Origin: Ustilaginoidea virens
Lineage: Eukaryota; Ascomycota; Sordariomycetes; Hypocreales; Clavicipitaceae
Length of the DNA: 64,000 nt
Assembly: GCF_000687475.1 (NCBI RefSeq)
Contig: NC_057320.1
Coordinates: 4,994,501 to 5,058,500, forward strand
Direction: 5' to 3'
Shown: in pieces, positions 44,748 to 54,559 of the stretch
Layout of the letters: each line of letters opens with the position of its first letter
Position numbering within the stretch: the stretch's first letter is position 1
Notes under the pieces: generated by a model
Databases searched by the model: none
The model's input: only the letters and a program-made list of their open reading frames with translations
Told to the model about the DNA's origin: nothing
Translations under genes and position numbers: made by a program

Positions 44748-47513
44748 CTATCTAAGCCGGATGACCTCGTTCCACAGATTGGGTACGCCGAGAATCCCAT
44801 GCATATAGCCATGAAGATACACCGGCCCAACCAGCTCAAACGTGTTTAAAGGCATCGTGCTCGCGGCCCGTATGCTAAACGGCAGTCTTGCACCGGTAAA
44901 CAAGCACACCCAGTCACCAAGCTCGTTGGACGGAAAGAACAATCCAAAGGAGCCGTTGCTCGTGAGGCCAAAGCGACGACCGCCGCAAACTCGCCGAAGG
45001 ACCAGGGCGAGGAGCTTGTAGAACTCCTGCACCTCGGCAGAACAGGTTGGTTCGTTGAAGTGTCCCATTGCCAGCCGTCGCCAGACCTGGACTGGTATGC
45101 CTGGCGGGTACGCCTGCAACGGATCTTTCGGCATTCTACCAAAAGTGTAGTCGAGCCGGGTTTCAGATCGTTCCTGATGAAGAATGGAAAAGAACAGGTT
45201 GGCCATGTCGGCCTCTGATGTCGCCTCAGCTTTCTTGAATGACATGCGGAACAGATGCCTCCATTCGGCCAATATGGCAAGGGACTCGTGAGTGGTGCCG
45301 GACACGGGATACGGCTTGCCGAGGGCGATAAGACGGTCGACACGACGTCCTTTTAGCTCGAGAATATTGTCGGGCTGCAAGGTGACGCACGACTCGGTCG
45401 ACGGCGTGGCGTCGTAGAGCATCCTCCTCATCTGGTCTGCCACACGGGCGATTCGGTCTCGAGTAGCTTGCAGGCGCTGTTCTGTGCGCTCCGGATCGTC
45501 TTCCTGGCCAAAACTGGCAAGAGCAGCGGCATCCTCCATGACGGCTTTGACGGCACTGGAGGCAAGCAGCTCTGCACCACCCTCGGTCCCTATGAAGAGC
45601 TCGCTCGTCAGGCGGACCGTCCAGTCTGGCGCCCAGGAGGGAAGTCCCGGCACGGTCGGGTTGTACCCCGAGCCAGCGTGGGTGAGAAAGGCAAGCTGAT
45701 TCCGGGGCGCCGTCGTGACAAGGGCGTTTCTTACTACGTCGACGAAGAGCTGGCGCAGCGGCGTGGCATAGTCTGGCGTGAGGTAGACGTTGGACAGGCT
45801 CGAGAGTCCGCACAGAGCATAGATGCGGTCGTGCGGCTTGGAGGCGTCAAAAACGGACGACGAGCGATAGATGGCCGCGAGATAAAACACGAGCGAGAGC
45901 GTCTCGTCCCTGACGAGGGCGAAGCGCCGCACCATGCTGACATTTTGGAGAGCCGCCACGCCGGCCAGGCCCGAGTGGCCGATCTGGCGCGCCAGCACGC
46001 CCAGCTGGTCGGCGTCCAGCTGCAAAGACTGCGTGAACCAGCTGAACCGTTCCCAGCTCAGCGAGGAATCGCCATACCGGATGATGACGTTGCGTCGCGC
46101 GCGGACGACCTCCTGGATGACCCAGACGCGGGTGAACCAGCTTGTCCGGAGCATCCTCTTAAGGGCGCGCGCGGCATCCACGGGCATCCGGTAGTCCGGG
46201 AGCTTCGCGTGTCCCGTCTGGCGGAGGCGGTTGACCAGGAACATGCGGTTGACGAGGGCGGTGGCCAGGTCGGCCGTCTTAGAGTGGCCCAGCCATACGA
46301 CGACCCGGGAGGCGTTTTCGTAGATGCGTGGCATCAGGGGGATCTGCTGCGCCTTGTCTCCGTGCACGGCCTGGTCGATGCAGATGTAGTCGATCCAGAC
46401 GGTTCTGCTGCGGTAGCACGAGCGCAGGGCGTGCAGGACGTCAAAGGCAGACTTGGTGACGGAGTGCGGCTGGCCGTTGACAATGATTGCGTGGCTTGGC
46501 TGGTCGTTTCCCCAGCTGTACGAGATAGCCGTGTACTTCAACGACTTGTCATCGACGGAGTGGCAGCGGAGGGAGCAGCGGACAGGGCTGCTGCCGCAGC
46601 CTGGGAGGATCGTGAGCAGACGGAAACCCTGCGCGTCCAGCTTTCTGGTTGCAACCTGATGTCGTCGCGGGTCTGGTTGGAGAACAAGTCGGGCCAGCAG
46701 GTCCAGAGCCTGCTGATAAGAAGCGGCTCCCACATGAACAAGCCGCGCCAGCATCCTCGACAGGTCACATTCCAGCGCCTCCAAGCCCTCTTTGACGGCT
46801 ATGAAAACTGGACGATGACCAAGTCCTGCAATGGGCGAGTCCCGCTTCAGAATTACATCCCGCGGCGACACAGGAGCTGCGTCCTGCGCAATGAGGGCCA
46901 GTCCGACCAAGAACGTGGGCAGCGCCTTGACAAGGGCATTCAAAAGCGCTATGCCGAGCGAGTACCAAAGAATGGACATGAAGCTCTTGCGACCCTTGCT
47001 CCCCGTTACCTCTAAGTGGACCTCGCCCAACTCGAGCGTCGGCGCAATAAGCACCCAGAAATACCGGGGCGTCTTGATACGCAAGCGGGGCGAGCCCGAC
47101 ACCCACGACCAAAGTACTATAGCCATGTGGCACACCCCGGCCGGGCTGTTCCAGAAGATATAGCGGGCGGCCCGGCGCAGCAGCGCGTCAGGGCGCCCCG
47201 GGCGGGGAAGCAGCTGTCGCGTGCGCAGCCCAAAGCTCAGCAGAAAGAGGGACAAGAGGACTAGGTCCTGGCCTCGGTCGGGGGGGTCGGGCGTGACGCT
47301 GCTCCTCACAGCGCCGGCGAGCATCCAGGCGAAGGTGGCGGCGAGGTCGGCCAGGACAGAGGAGACGGCGTACTCGATGATGCCAGCGAGAAGCAAAAGG
47401 GAGAGCTTATTAGGAAGGGGAGCATTGCGGTCTAGGGGGGACGGGTAGGTGACGAGGCATAGCTCGGTGAAATGGAGGAAGTACTCGCCGCTGCGGAAGT
47501 AGAAGGGACGCAT
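44748..47513 (-). CDS. HET-domain (heterokaryon incompatibility) protein with membrane-spanning N-terminal region
   Basis: One intronless frame of 921 residues from ATG 47513. The frame is open further up, with another ATG at 47684 (978 residues) and a GTG at 47834. I prefer 47513, which starts MRPFYFRSGEYFLHFTELCL. Residues 30-290 are strongly hydrophobic, with perhaps five to six membrane helices (KLSLLLLAGIIEYAVSSVLA, DLVLLSLFLLSFGLR, GVCHMAIVLWSWVSG, TPRYFWVLIAPTLELG, ILWYSLGIALLNALVKALPT). The HET domain runs about 325-490: YTAISYSWGNDQPSHAIIVN, VWIDYICIDQ, PRIYENASRVVVWLG and WFTRVWVIQEVV. The C-terminus ends with the usual HET tail (FELVGPVYLHGYMHGILG). HET proteins trigger regulated cell death on non-self recognition or act in innate-immunity-like circuits; the membrane module may be a sensor or an executioner (inference). 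Its 5' end is duplicated at 50.35-51.1 kb as a pseudogene. Confidence 0.88.
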   Translation of the reverse strand: MRPFYFRSGEYFLHFTELCLVTYPSPLDRNAPLPNKLSLLLLAGIIEYAVSSVLADLAATFAWMLAGAVRSSVTPDPPDRGQDLVLLSLFLLSFGLRTRQLLPRPGRPDALLRRAARYIFWNSPAGVCHMAIVLWSWVSGSPRLRIKTPRYFWVLIAPTLELGEVHLEVTGSKGRKSFMSILWYSLGIALLNALVKALPTFLVGLALIAQDAAPVSPRDVILKRDSPIAGLGHRPVFIAVKEGLEALECDLSRMLARLVHVGAASYQQALDLLARLVLQPDPRRHQVATRKLDAQGFRLLTILPGCGSSPVRCSLRCHSVDDKSLKYTAISYSWGNDQPSHAIIVNGQPHSVTKSAFDVLHALRSCYRSRTVWIDYICIDQAVHGDKAQQIPLMPRIYENASRVVVWLGHSKTADLATALVNRMFLVNRLRQTGHAKLPDYRMPVDAARALKRMLRTSWFTRVWVIQEVVRARRNVIIRYGDSSLSWERFSWFTQSLQLDADQLGVLARQIGHSGLAGVAALQNVSMVRRFALVRDETLSLVFYLAAIYRSSSVFDASKPHDRIYALCGLSSLSNVYLTPDYATPLRQLFVDVVRNALVTTAPRNQLAFLTHAGSGYNPTVPGLPSWAPDWTVRLTSELFIGTEGGAELLASSAVKAVMEDAAALASFGQEDDPERTEQRLQATRDRIARVADQMRRMLYDATPSTESCVTLQPDNILELKGRRVDRLIALGKPYPVSGTTHESLAILAEWRHLFRMSFKKAEATSEADMANLFFSILHQERSETRLDYTFGRMPKDPLQAYPPGIPVQVWRRLAMGHFNEPTCSAEVQEFYKLLALVLRRVCGGRRFGLTSNGSFGLFFPSNELGDWVCLFTGARLPFSIRAASTMPLNTFELVGPVYLHGYMHGILGVPNLWNEVIRLR

Positions 47514-48123
47514 CGGGGCCCGTCTGCGATGAATGACGTGGGGGGTTGTGTTGGTCAGGAAGAGACAGGTGGTTGATGAGGATATACCGAGTGAATGTGA
47601 GGGCGGCGACCAGCACGGTGTCCTGCAGTGCAACTGTTGGACCAAAAACTGCGACGCCACACCAAGTACGGCTTTACTGGGCATCTTATGCTGTGACAGT
47701 GCGGCTGCGGCTGAGCAGGGCCGGGCTAGCGTTGCTAAGCCGCGCGAGTCTGCCTTGGCTGAGTGTAAGCTGCGTACTGAGTACGGCAAGGAAGCCCTCG
47801 ATGGTGGAAGTTCGAACGGCAGTGCGCATCGCACATTACACCAGACGTCGAGGCAGCTGTTGTTGGGATGCGCAGGGAAAACATGACATTGGACTTAGGG
47901 CGGTGAATGCAGCAAAAGGCTGCAGACCGAAGAACCCATCCTCGCGGCAAATGTGAAGGAATTCTAAGATGAGCAGGACTCTATAATTAAATACAATCTA
48001 TCATGTATAAGGAAATAAAGACGGAAATGAAAACTTCCCACTACAAAGCTTTTCGGGAGTTGTATGACTCGGGATGCTGAGATTAACGAGAGTATTGCAT
48101 ACAATCGTCAGGCCCTCGACTCC
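47514..48123. other. HET gene upstream region
   Basis: Leader and promoter of the HET gene plus the 3' flank of the secreted-protein gene. In-frame codons continue upstream of 47513 but with no convincing conserved sequence. Its counterpart in unit B is about 51060-51675. Confidence 0.45.
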
Positions 48124-48739
48124 TCACGGTACCTGCACCTTCTCAACATCAATTTCAATGTGACGGCGAATCAAGTTGGGCTCCTCTTTTCTCATGTAAA
48201 AAGATGTAGCCGACGGCTTTTGAACAGTTGGATAAAGCAAACGAGTCCGTTCCAAAGGACGTTCGGACCATTCCTCGCAAATAATATCCCAGACTTGTAT
48301 CCACTCAGCCTCATCACCGCGGATGTCGCAGAAGTTTGCCTTTGGGATGCAGTATTTTGCGAGTGTGTCACGGTACCTGAGAGAGTTAGAGAGTGCTGAC
48401 AAGGCAAAGGCAGGCAGGCGGGTAAATGGCATAGAAAGAGACATACGTGTTGGGATCCTTTTGAATGGCTGTCGCGATGGTCATTTCCACTGTCTGCAGG
48501 TTTCTTTCCTTAGCCATCCTGGCTGCCAGTGAGGCTCCAAGGCCACTGTGGAACATTGTGAGGCGAGGATCGGAAAAGGCTTTGATAGCTTTGGCAGCAT
48601 GTTGGCGCAAAACGGAGGGAATAGTGCGCGAGTCCAAAACGCTGTCGCTCGCGCTCTCGACTTGAGTTGCGGAGTTGGGCAAGGCATGGACTTGGGAGGC
48701 CAGGAGGGCGAAGCTGGCGATGAGTTTGGAGAAGAGCAT
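48124..48739 (-). CDS. Secreted protein of unknown family, paralogue A (181 aa)
   Basis: Two exons on the minus strand, 48739-48447 and 48376-48124 (intron 70 nt, GTATGT...CTCTCAG), give 181 residues. The signal peptide is MLFSKLIASFALLASQVHA followed by LPNSA. The mature part is mostly helical-looking: RQHAAKAIKAFSDPRLTMFH, SGLGASLAARMAKERNLQTV, and after the intron YRDTLAKYCIPKANFCDIRG and EWIQVWDIICEEWSERP. I do not recognise a domain. The paralogue at 51676-52320 shares the exon structure, signal peptide, TMFHSG motif, YR(D/E)TL after the intron, and SFYMR/SFFIR near the end. A TATA box lies about 145 bp upstream. An extracellular role next to a HET protein is suggestive only. Confidence 0.8.
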
Positions 48740-50344
48740 CTTGACTCTAAAGGTTGTGAGAGGCTGGAGGGTGAAGAGAGGGGCAAGGGGTTACGAAAGA
48801 AAGAGTATTGGAAACAAGAGTGAAAGAGGAGGTTGGAGCTGTAATTTTGAACTTGAACAAAGGGGAGTGACAGCCTCGGAGCTTTATATAAATCTGCGGG
48901 AAGCAAGAAATCGGGCCTTGGGATGAGATTGACATTGTTGCCAGGCCGGCCCGGCTGAGAGGCTCTCTCTTTTCTTTTCTTTTTTTTTTCTTTTTCCTGT
49001 CCCTGTTCTCCTAGAATCCCGGTAAATGTCCCTATAGCATTCCCGTTACTCTCTTGGCAGCTTTTAAGAGCAAGCGCCGCAAGGGTCCTCCGAGTTCCCC
49101 CCCGCTAGTGATAGCCAATCTTCGAAGTAGCGTGTGAAAATGGGTATCCTGAATACTGTGCCCATTCTATGAATGGGCATCTTGACGGTTCTTTCAGGCA
49201 CCTGTGGGTACCTATCTTTCGGTAGAAATGGGTAGGACCCTTACGGGCACCAGCGGGTCGTTACACTTGACCTTACCCCGGACCCTTGGTGGCGCTAAAC
49301 TTAACAGGGCTCGAAATCACCTAGCAGTTTCCCGTTTCGGCGCTCCAGCCGTGACAGCGGTTCAGGTGGGGCGAGCGGTAAGCGGTGGCTGCGGTTGGCT
49401 CCTTAGTCAGCTCGGCAGCCGTCCTCAATTTCGGCAGTGGGCCGTGGGCTGTGGGCACCGCCTTACTAGCCTTAACTAGCCTTACCAGCCTTACTAGCCC
49501 TTTTCACCCCACCAGCAGCTAGCATCAACCAATATTTATTGACAGTCTACTATTCCGTACTCCGTACTACTGCAAAGCTCACGCATGCTTGGTTCACGCG
49601 GCTGGCTGTCCATTGCTATGCCTTCTAGAAGCCCTTGGGAATGCACAGACTCCCGAGTCTGTCGAAACAACAAGCATTGCCTACCGACTATCCCTTTTTG
49701 GAAATACATACCCGCGTACACGACTGAATCAGCTCTCTTACTCTACCCATCGGCCATCGGCCATCAGCCTGCCAAGTCCTCACTTACGCACTTCTCAGTC
49801 CAGTCACCGAGCCGTACTCCGTAGTTCTTGTCTATACCGGTACGGAGTAAAGAAACCCGCGATTCCTTGGCCCAGGGGGGCCAAGTTGCCGCCAAGCAAG
49901 CAATAATTTGAAACACCCCTCGGTCTAGTCGATGCGGCCTGCACCTTGCAGAACGACTTTGGCTTGGCAGCTTGGCTGCAGCCTCCAACAGCACTTGTTT
50001 GCATGACTCGAGTCTCTCGCCATTCAAGGCGCTCGCTTGCTCTAGCATGCACGTCTCCGGAATGGTTAGAGGCGGCAGGCACTTGACTCAGCCATTACTC
50101 AGTACTGGCGTCGACTTCTTGCCCTGCTCTTTCCCCCTGCAACAATCAGAGGGGCAACGAATCTGGCAGCCATGCTCAGCCGCACGTCATTTCCTGCTGT
50201 TCCTTGTCGCCGCCAAGCCACGTTCAAGTGGATTTTGCCAAAATCGAGTGTTAGAGAGACAAGCACCCAACATGCTGAGGCGTCTTGACGTACACGCGGG
50301 GCGACCCAAGGCCTGTAGCTATAGCTTTAAAACGAAGGTGACCT
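48740..50344. other. Upstream region of secreted paralogue A, no gene
   Basis: Contains the promoter of paralogue A, a pyrimidine tract (48970-48995), TACTCCGTACTCCGTACTAC at 49555-49572 and other TACTCCGTA motifs near 49815 and 49843. ORFs here are short and unsupported. The last ~100 bp (50236-50344) fills the junction between the duplication units. Confidence 0.45.
48883..48892 (-). promoter_or_regulatory. TATA box of secreted paralogue A
   Basis: TTTATATAAA read on the minus strand, about 145 bp upstream of the ATG at 48739. The corresponding sequence of paralogue B reads TGTATATCA. Confidence 0.55.
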
Positions 50345-51130
50345 ACTAGGGCCGGGCTATTCTAGAAGATAAGCGGGCAGTCTAGCGCAGTAGCGCGGCA
50401 GGGCGGCAGCCTGGCCAGGGAAGCAGCTGATGTATATGCAACGTCAAGATTAGTTGAAAGAGGGATAAGAGGATAGGATGCCAAGGCCGTGATCCAAGGA
50501 CGCATGCCTGGCGAGCAAGACTTGCGTACTCGGCATAATTGAGATGGAGCCTTACTAGAATCAGTAAGGATTTACAACACAGTTTTCTGGAAGCACCTTA
50601 TAACACTATGAACCCTGTTCTCGATATATCGGGGCTAGCAGGAGCCGCTTACCTGCCGTATTGCTCACAGATTTTCAATAAAATGCTAATAACAAGGATA
50701 TCGATAGTACAAACTTTCCCCCTCATTTATAACACCTTTGTATCTCGAGGCGTACTCGAGTGCTCCAGGCGTGCGTACTTGGATCATGGCCCTAAGCCTC
50801 TATTAGGGAGTTGGGCCTAACGCCGCATCCCGTGGCGCTAGCGAGCATGTGGGAAAATACAGCGGCAAGGTTGGTTAGAATAGATAAGATAGTGCACTTG
50901 ATAGCACTGGCGAGGAGGCTTTTTAAGGAGAGGCGTATTGCGGTCCAAAGGGGGGTAGGTAGGAGAAGACGCGTGGCTTAGAAAGTGCAGGAAATATTTA
51001 CCGCTATAGAAGTAGAACAGGCGCGCAGGGATTATCTGCGCATGATGATATGTCAGTTTGTAGGGATTCGTATTCGGTGAAAGCGAAAGAGGCTTGTCGT
51101 TGGCAGAGATATACCAAGTGCGAGTGCGTT
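50345..51130 (-). pseudogene. Truncated, decayed copy of the HET gene 5' end
   Basis: Homologous to 47135-47625, covering the first ~125 codons and leader of the HET gene on the minus strand. Relative to the intact copy, the codon run for IFWNSPAG has TGG changed to TAG (a stop; G-to-A transition), and two bases are lost just before it, shifting the frame. Many other differences are C/T or G/A transitions. About 300 bp at roughly 50510-50815 have no counterpart and are probably an insertion. It lacks the whole HET domain and cannot be functional. It is the left end of duplication unit B. Confidence 0.75.
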
Positions 51131-51675
51131 GTCATCTAGTCCAGTCAAGCTAGGGTACATAGTTTGCGGCTGAGCAAAGCCAGCGTAGGGAAGTCGGGGG
51201 AGTCTGCCTTGTCTGAGTTGATTACATGACATATGGAAGCTTGTAACAGCGCCAAGGTCGAACCAAAATCCATATATAGGCCGTGGATCAGAGACTCTAT
51301 ACAGAGTAGAAGCTACACTTTGCCCGACTGGGACGGGGCCTGCCCGGGTCGCAGATGATGACCGTTATGCGGAGTACATGTGCGCATTTTCCACTTGTTC
51401 TAATCTTTATAGCGCGCAGCCGCTATTCAAATTCCTGGGGGAAACACGATATCAGATGAAAGTTTTGAATGTTGCAGCAGGCTGCAGACCTGCCCTGGCG
51501 GCAAAGATCAGAGTATAAGCCAAGACAAACGGGACTTCATAATAGAGTCATCGTATATACAATGGAGTAAATGCCGGACAAGTATGTAGAGTCATGTCCG
51601 ATCGGGGATTTTTGTACAGGAATGGGATTGCGACAATTAACCAGAACATTGCGTATAATCGACATGCCCTTCTCC
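51131..51675. other. Spacer between HET pseudogene and secreted paralogue B
   Basis: Counterpart of about 47630-48120 in unit A, diverged. It contains the shared GCAGGCTGCAGACC block near 51477. No gene is seen. Confidence 0.5.
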
Positions 51676-52320
51676 TCATACCCCCACATCAAAAATTCTA
51701 ATGCCACGGCCCAATAAGACACTTTGCTCTGCTCTGATGAAGAAAGAACTGGGCGCTGGTGGCTTGCCGGCTGGATGAAGTAAGTAGGTGTGCTGGATAG
51801 CGTGCTGGGCCCACGTTCGGCTAGCAATATTCCATGCTTCCATCCAGAGAGACAAGTTGCCACCGCGGGCGAGAAAGGTTGCCTTAGCAACTAAGAACAT
51901 CTGGAGTGTTTCACGGTAACTATGAGAGTTGGAGAGTGTTAACAAGACAAAGGCAGGCAGGCCGGGAAAAAGGGGCACGGCATACATGTGACGGCCTGAT
52001 CTGATGTCCGCTTCAATAGCTTTTGCGATGGCCATCTCCAACGTCGAAACGCCTTTGCTGAGGGCGAACATCCTCGCCTTGTCAGCTCCCACGCCGCTGT
52101 GGAACATTGTTTGAAGGGGGTTAGAGTAAGTTCGGATGGCCTCGGTGACATGCATGGTGAAAGCAGCGGGCAGAACCTGCGCGGCGAAACCGGCGGGGGG
52201 AGTGCGCGCGTCGAGGACGCTCTCGCTCGCGACTGCGATTTCAGCTGCAGGTTTGGGCAGCGCATGGACCCGGGAGGTGGCCAGAAGGGCGATGCTGGCG
52301 ATGAACTTGGAGAAGAGCAT
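51676..52320 (-). CDS. Secreted protein of unknown family, paralogue B (192 aa)
   Basis: Two exons on the minus strand, 52320-51986 and 51919-51676 (intron 66 nt, GTATGC...CTCATAG), give 192 residues. The signal peptide is MLFSKFIASIALLATSRVHA followed by LPKPA. The body has AAFTMHVTEAIRTYSNPLQT, MFHSGVGADKARMFALSKG, STLEMAIAKAIEADIRSGRH, then YRETLQMFLVAKATFLARGG after the intron, and SSFFIRAEQSVLLGRGIRIF near the end. The intron sits at the same place as in paralogue A. It is about 11 residues longer and lacks the two cysteines of paralogue A's second exon. The frame is intact, so it may still be functional, but its TATA region is altered. Function unknown. Confidence 0.78.
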   Translation of the reverse strand: MLFSKFIASIALLATSRVHALPKPAAEIAVASESVLDARTPPAGFAAQVLPAAFTMHVTEAIRTYSNPLQTMFHSGVGADKARMFALSKGVSTLEMAIAKAIEADIRSGRHMYAVPLFPGLPAFVLLTLSNSHSYRETLQMFLVAKATFLARGGNLSLWMEAWNIASRTWAQHAIQHTYLLHPAGKPPAPSSFFIRAEQSVLLGRGIRIFDVGV

Positions 52321-53764
52321 CTTGAGTAGGAGGTGGAGAGAGGGGCAAGAAATATTCAAAAGCCAGAGCCAGAAACAAGAGACAAAAACGAGGCTCAAGC
52401 TAAGGATACCGGATGAAAGCAAAGGGGGACTGTGGGACTCTGAGGTTGATATACAGCTGCGGGAGGCATGAAACAGAACCGTGGGATAGAGTTGGCCTCG
52501 TCATCCAGCCGGCCCGGCGATGGTATTTTTTTTTCTTTCAAAATCCCTGTATATGCCTCATAGAATTCCCGTAATTCCCATAAGAATCCTGTAAGCTTTT
52601 GAAACTTTGAAGATTAAGCGGCCAAAATTCTGCCCGCAGACTGTTAGTAATAGCTGAATCCTTTGGCCAGCTTCTCGTATCAGCTCACCAGCTCCTGGCG
52701 GGCGTCTGTGAAGTTTCAAACGGGTGGGGAGAGCTCCGCGTTCTGGAAGCCATCTGGATTTGCGCCGAGTGTTGCCTGCCGACTACCCCACTGTTGGAAA
52801 TAACACAAAGTACTCCATACATACTACATGCTACATGCCAGCGTACAAGTTTCGGTATTGTTACCCTGCCTCCCCCCCCCCCCCCTTCCCCCCGACACCA
52901 GCCTGCTACGTGTCCTACGTTCCTACCTACCTTCCACAGGTAGGTTAGGTAGGTAGTTAGAGTTCAGTCATCAAGCCGTAGTTCTTTGTCCAACCCCAGA
53001 CACCATGACATGGCTGCCATCGAGACCGAGAGGACCGAATCGTCGCCGACCAAATAAATCAAGACAACGACCCTCAGGCTGAGATCTAGATTCGAAGAGC
53101 GAAACTGTAGCTTCGCTACTCAACGCATAAGCCGGCATGATCTAGCCGCTACTTACCTAATAAGATTTCAATCTTGAATTTGGTGTATAGCCGGATCGTA
53201 AAATGACATGTAGGCAACTTGCAAGCCACCGTGTTAAGCCCTGGTTATGTGTACTGCAGTACATTAAAGCTAGCAGGGGGACTGTGAAGATGCCTGTGAC
53301 GGCATGGTGTAGCGGGATGACAAAAAGAAACATTGAATTCTGCTGCCACTCACGCTGTAGCATACAGGATCGCTAATAAATCTACAAAATTCCGAGAAAG
53401 TAATTCTACTTACTAAGGTCTAAGGGGGCCCTCTCAAGGTAGCGAAGGTATCGATCGACAAGGGTCGAGTTGATGAAGCTGGGATTTCGCTCTTCGAACC
53501 CCGATCACAGCCTCAACAGTATCGTCAACCCGTTCCGCCCAGCGTTTTACCTCTTCGCTACTCGCTTTGCTCCGGTACCTACCTGGTACCTTAGGTTAGG
53601 TCAGGCACGGTACAGTGCGCCATGTACAAGTACCGCAACTCGTGCAAATCTCCCGTGACCCGCTCTCTGCTGCTCAGTGGCAAGTGGCGCCGTGGGGCCA
53701 GGCGTTGACCACTTGGCTCAACCAGACAGCTTGCACCAGACGACAATTTTCCTTGCTCTGGGCC
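52321..53764. other. Upstream region of secreted paralogue B
   Basis: Counterpart of unit A 48740-49990. It holds a C homopolymer interrupted by T (about 52873-52893) and a GGTAGGT cluster (about 52940-52957). No gene is supported; a 62-codon plus-strand ORF at 53470 is not convincing. Confidence 0.45.
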
Positions 53765-54193
53765 TATCCCTTTGACTGTGTTAAGGTGCAGCTTCTGTAA
53801 CGGACCAGGGTTTCAGCCAATAGAAAACCGTAGTTTAAAGGGTACCTTAGCAGACTAGTAAATAGTATAAGGGTATAAGTACCGGCAATTTCCAGACTTA
53901 CAAAGAGCTACATCGCACTTATCGCCCCTGTAGGCCCGGCACATAGCGCTGTGAGGCTATTCCCACTATATTAAGCTGTCAATTTAGCAGCGATAAAGGC
54001 AGATAGAAAAGGCGTTATCACTAACTCTTTAGATGTTACTTATTGGCTCTATTAGAAATGCAAGAATTCCTAGTATAAGGATTTCAGTGATAAAGGTTTG
54101 GTGACTAGGCCAGTTGCCAAGAGGGTACCTAGTAGGTATTTAGCAAAGAGTGGGTCTGATACAAAAGCTGCACCTTAACACAGCCAAAGGGAT
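53765..54193. mobile_element. Short TIR element (MITE-like), about 430 bp
   Basis: Terminal inverted repeats: 53767 on reads TCCCTTTGACTGTGTTAAGG then TGCAGCTTCTGTA. The reverse complement of 54162-54193 reads TCCCTTTGGCTGTGTTAAGG then TGCAGCTTTTGTA, two mismatches in 33. The interior has no ORF. The flanks are TA on the left and TG on the right, so a TA duplication with one changed base is possible but unproven. It is absent from the matching place in unit A (near 50025). Confidence 0.65.
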
Positions 54194-54222
54194 GTGCCCT
54201 TAAAGGCGCTCTGGCCTCTCGC

Positions 54223-54501
54223 TTGCCCCGGCTGCGCTCCATCACCTGCAACCCGCGCTTTTCCCCCTGCAACGATTGGAGGGCCGCAAACCTCAACCCG
54301 CGCAGCCAATGTCCAGTCGTAGGTTGTTACTCCATTGTCGCCAAACGATTGCTTGGATTAACCGATCCTGTCGCAGAAACCCAAACCCAGCTCCGCACGC
54401 TGGCTACGAGGCTCCTTACCGCCTGCCGGCAAGGCTGCCTCCCCACTGTCCGCTCCACCGCCCCCTTGCTCTACGCAAACGCCGCTCAGGAACAGGCACA
54501 A

Positions 54502-54559
<58 letters not shown>

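Larger units (their letters stand above)
47135..50235. repeat. Tandem segmental duplication, unit A
   Basis: Collinear with unit B (about 50345-54350). Matching blocks seen by eye: HET 5' coding and leader (47135-47625 with 50350-51130); GCAGCAAAAGGCTGCAGACC near 47910 with GCAGCAGGCTGCAGACC near 51472; the secreted-protein genes; the promoter (AGCCGGCCCGGC); TTGCCTACCGACTATCCC near 49677 with TTGCCTGCCGACTACCCC near 52767; and TTTCCCCCTGCAACAATC near 50130 with TTTTCCCCCTGCAACGATT near 54260. Breakpoints are approximate. Confidence 0.8.
50345..54350. repeat. Tandem segmental duplication, unit B
   Basis: Longer than unit A because of about 300 bp at roughly 50510-50815 without a match in A and a 0.43-kb TIR element at 53765-54193. 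The left breakpoint lies inside the HET gene copy, so only its 5' part is present. The right breakpoint lies near the 5' end of the ankyrin gene, whose body exists only once. Confidence 0.75.

Noticed and set aside
45468..47015. Long plus-strand ORF of 515 codons
   Set aside because: It is exactly antisense to the HET-domain gene; its translation is low-complexity and has no domain, while the minus strand shows a clear HET domain.
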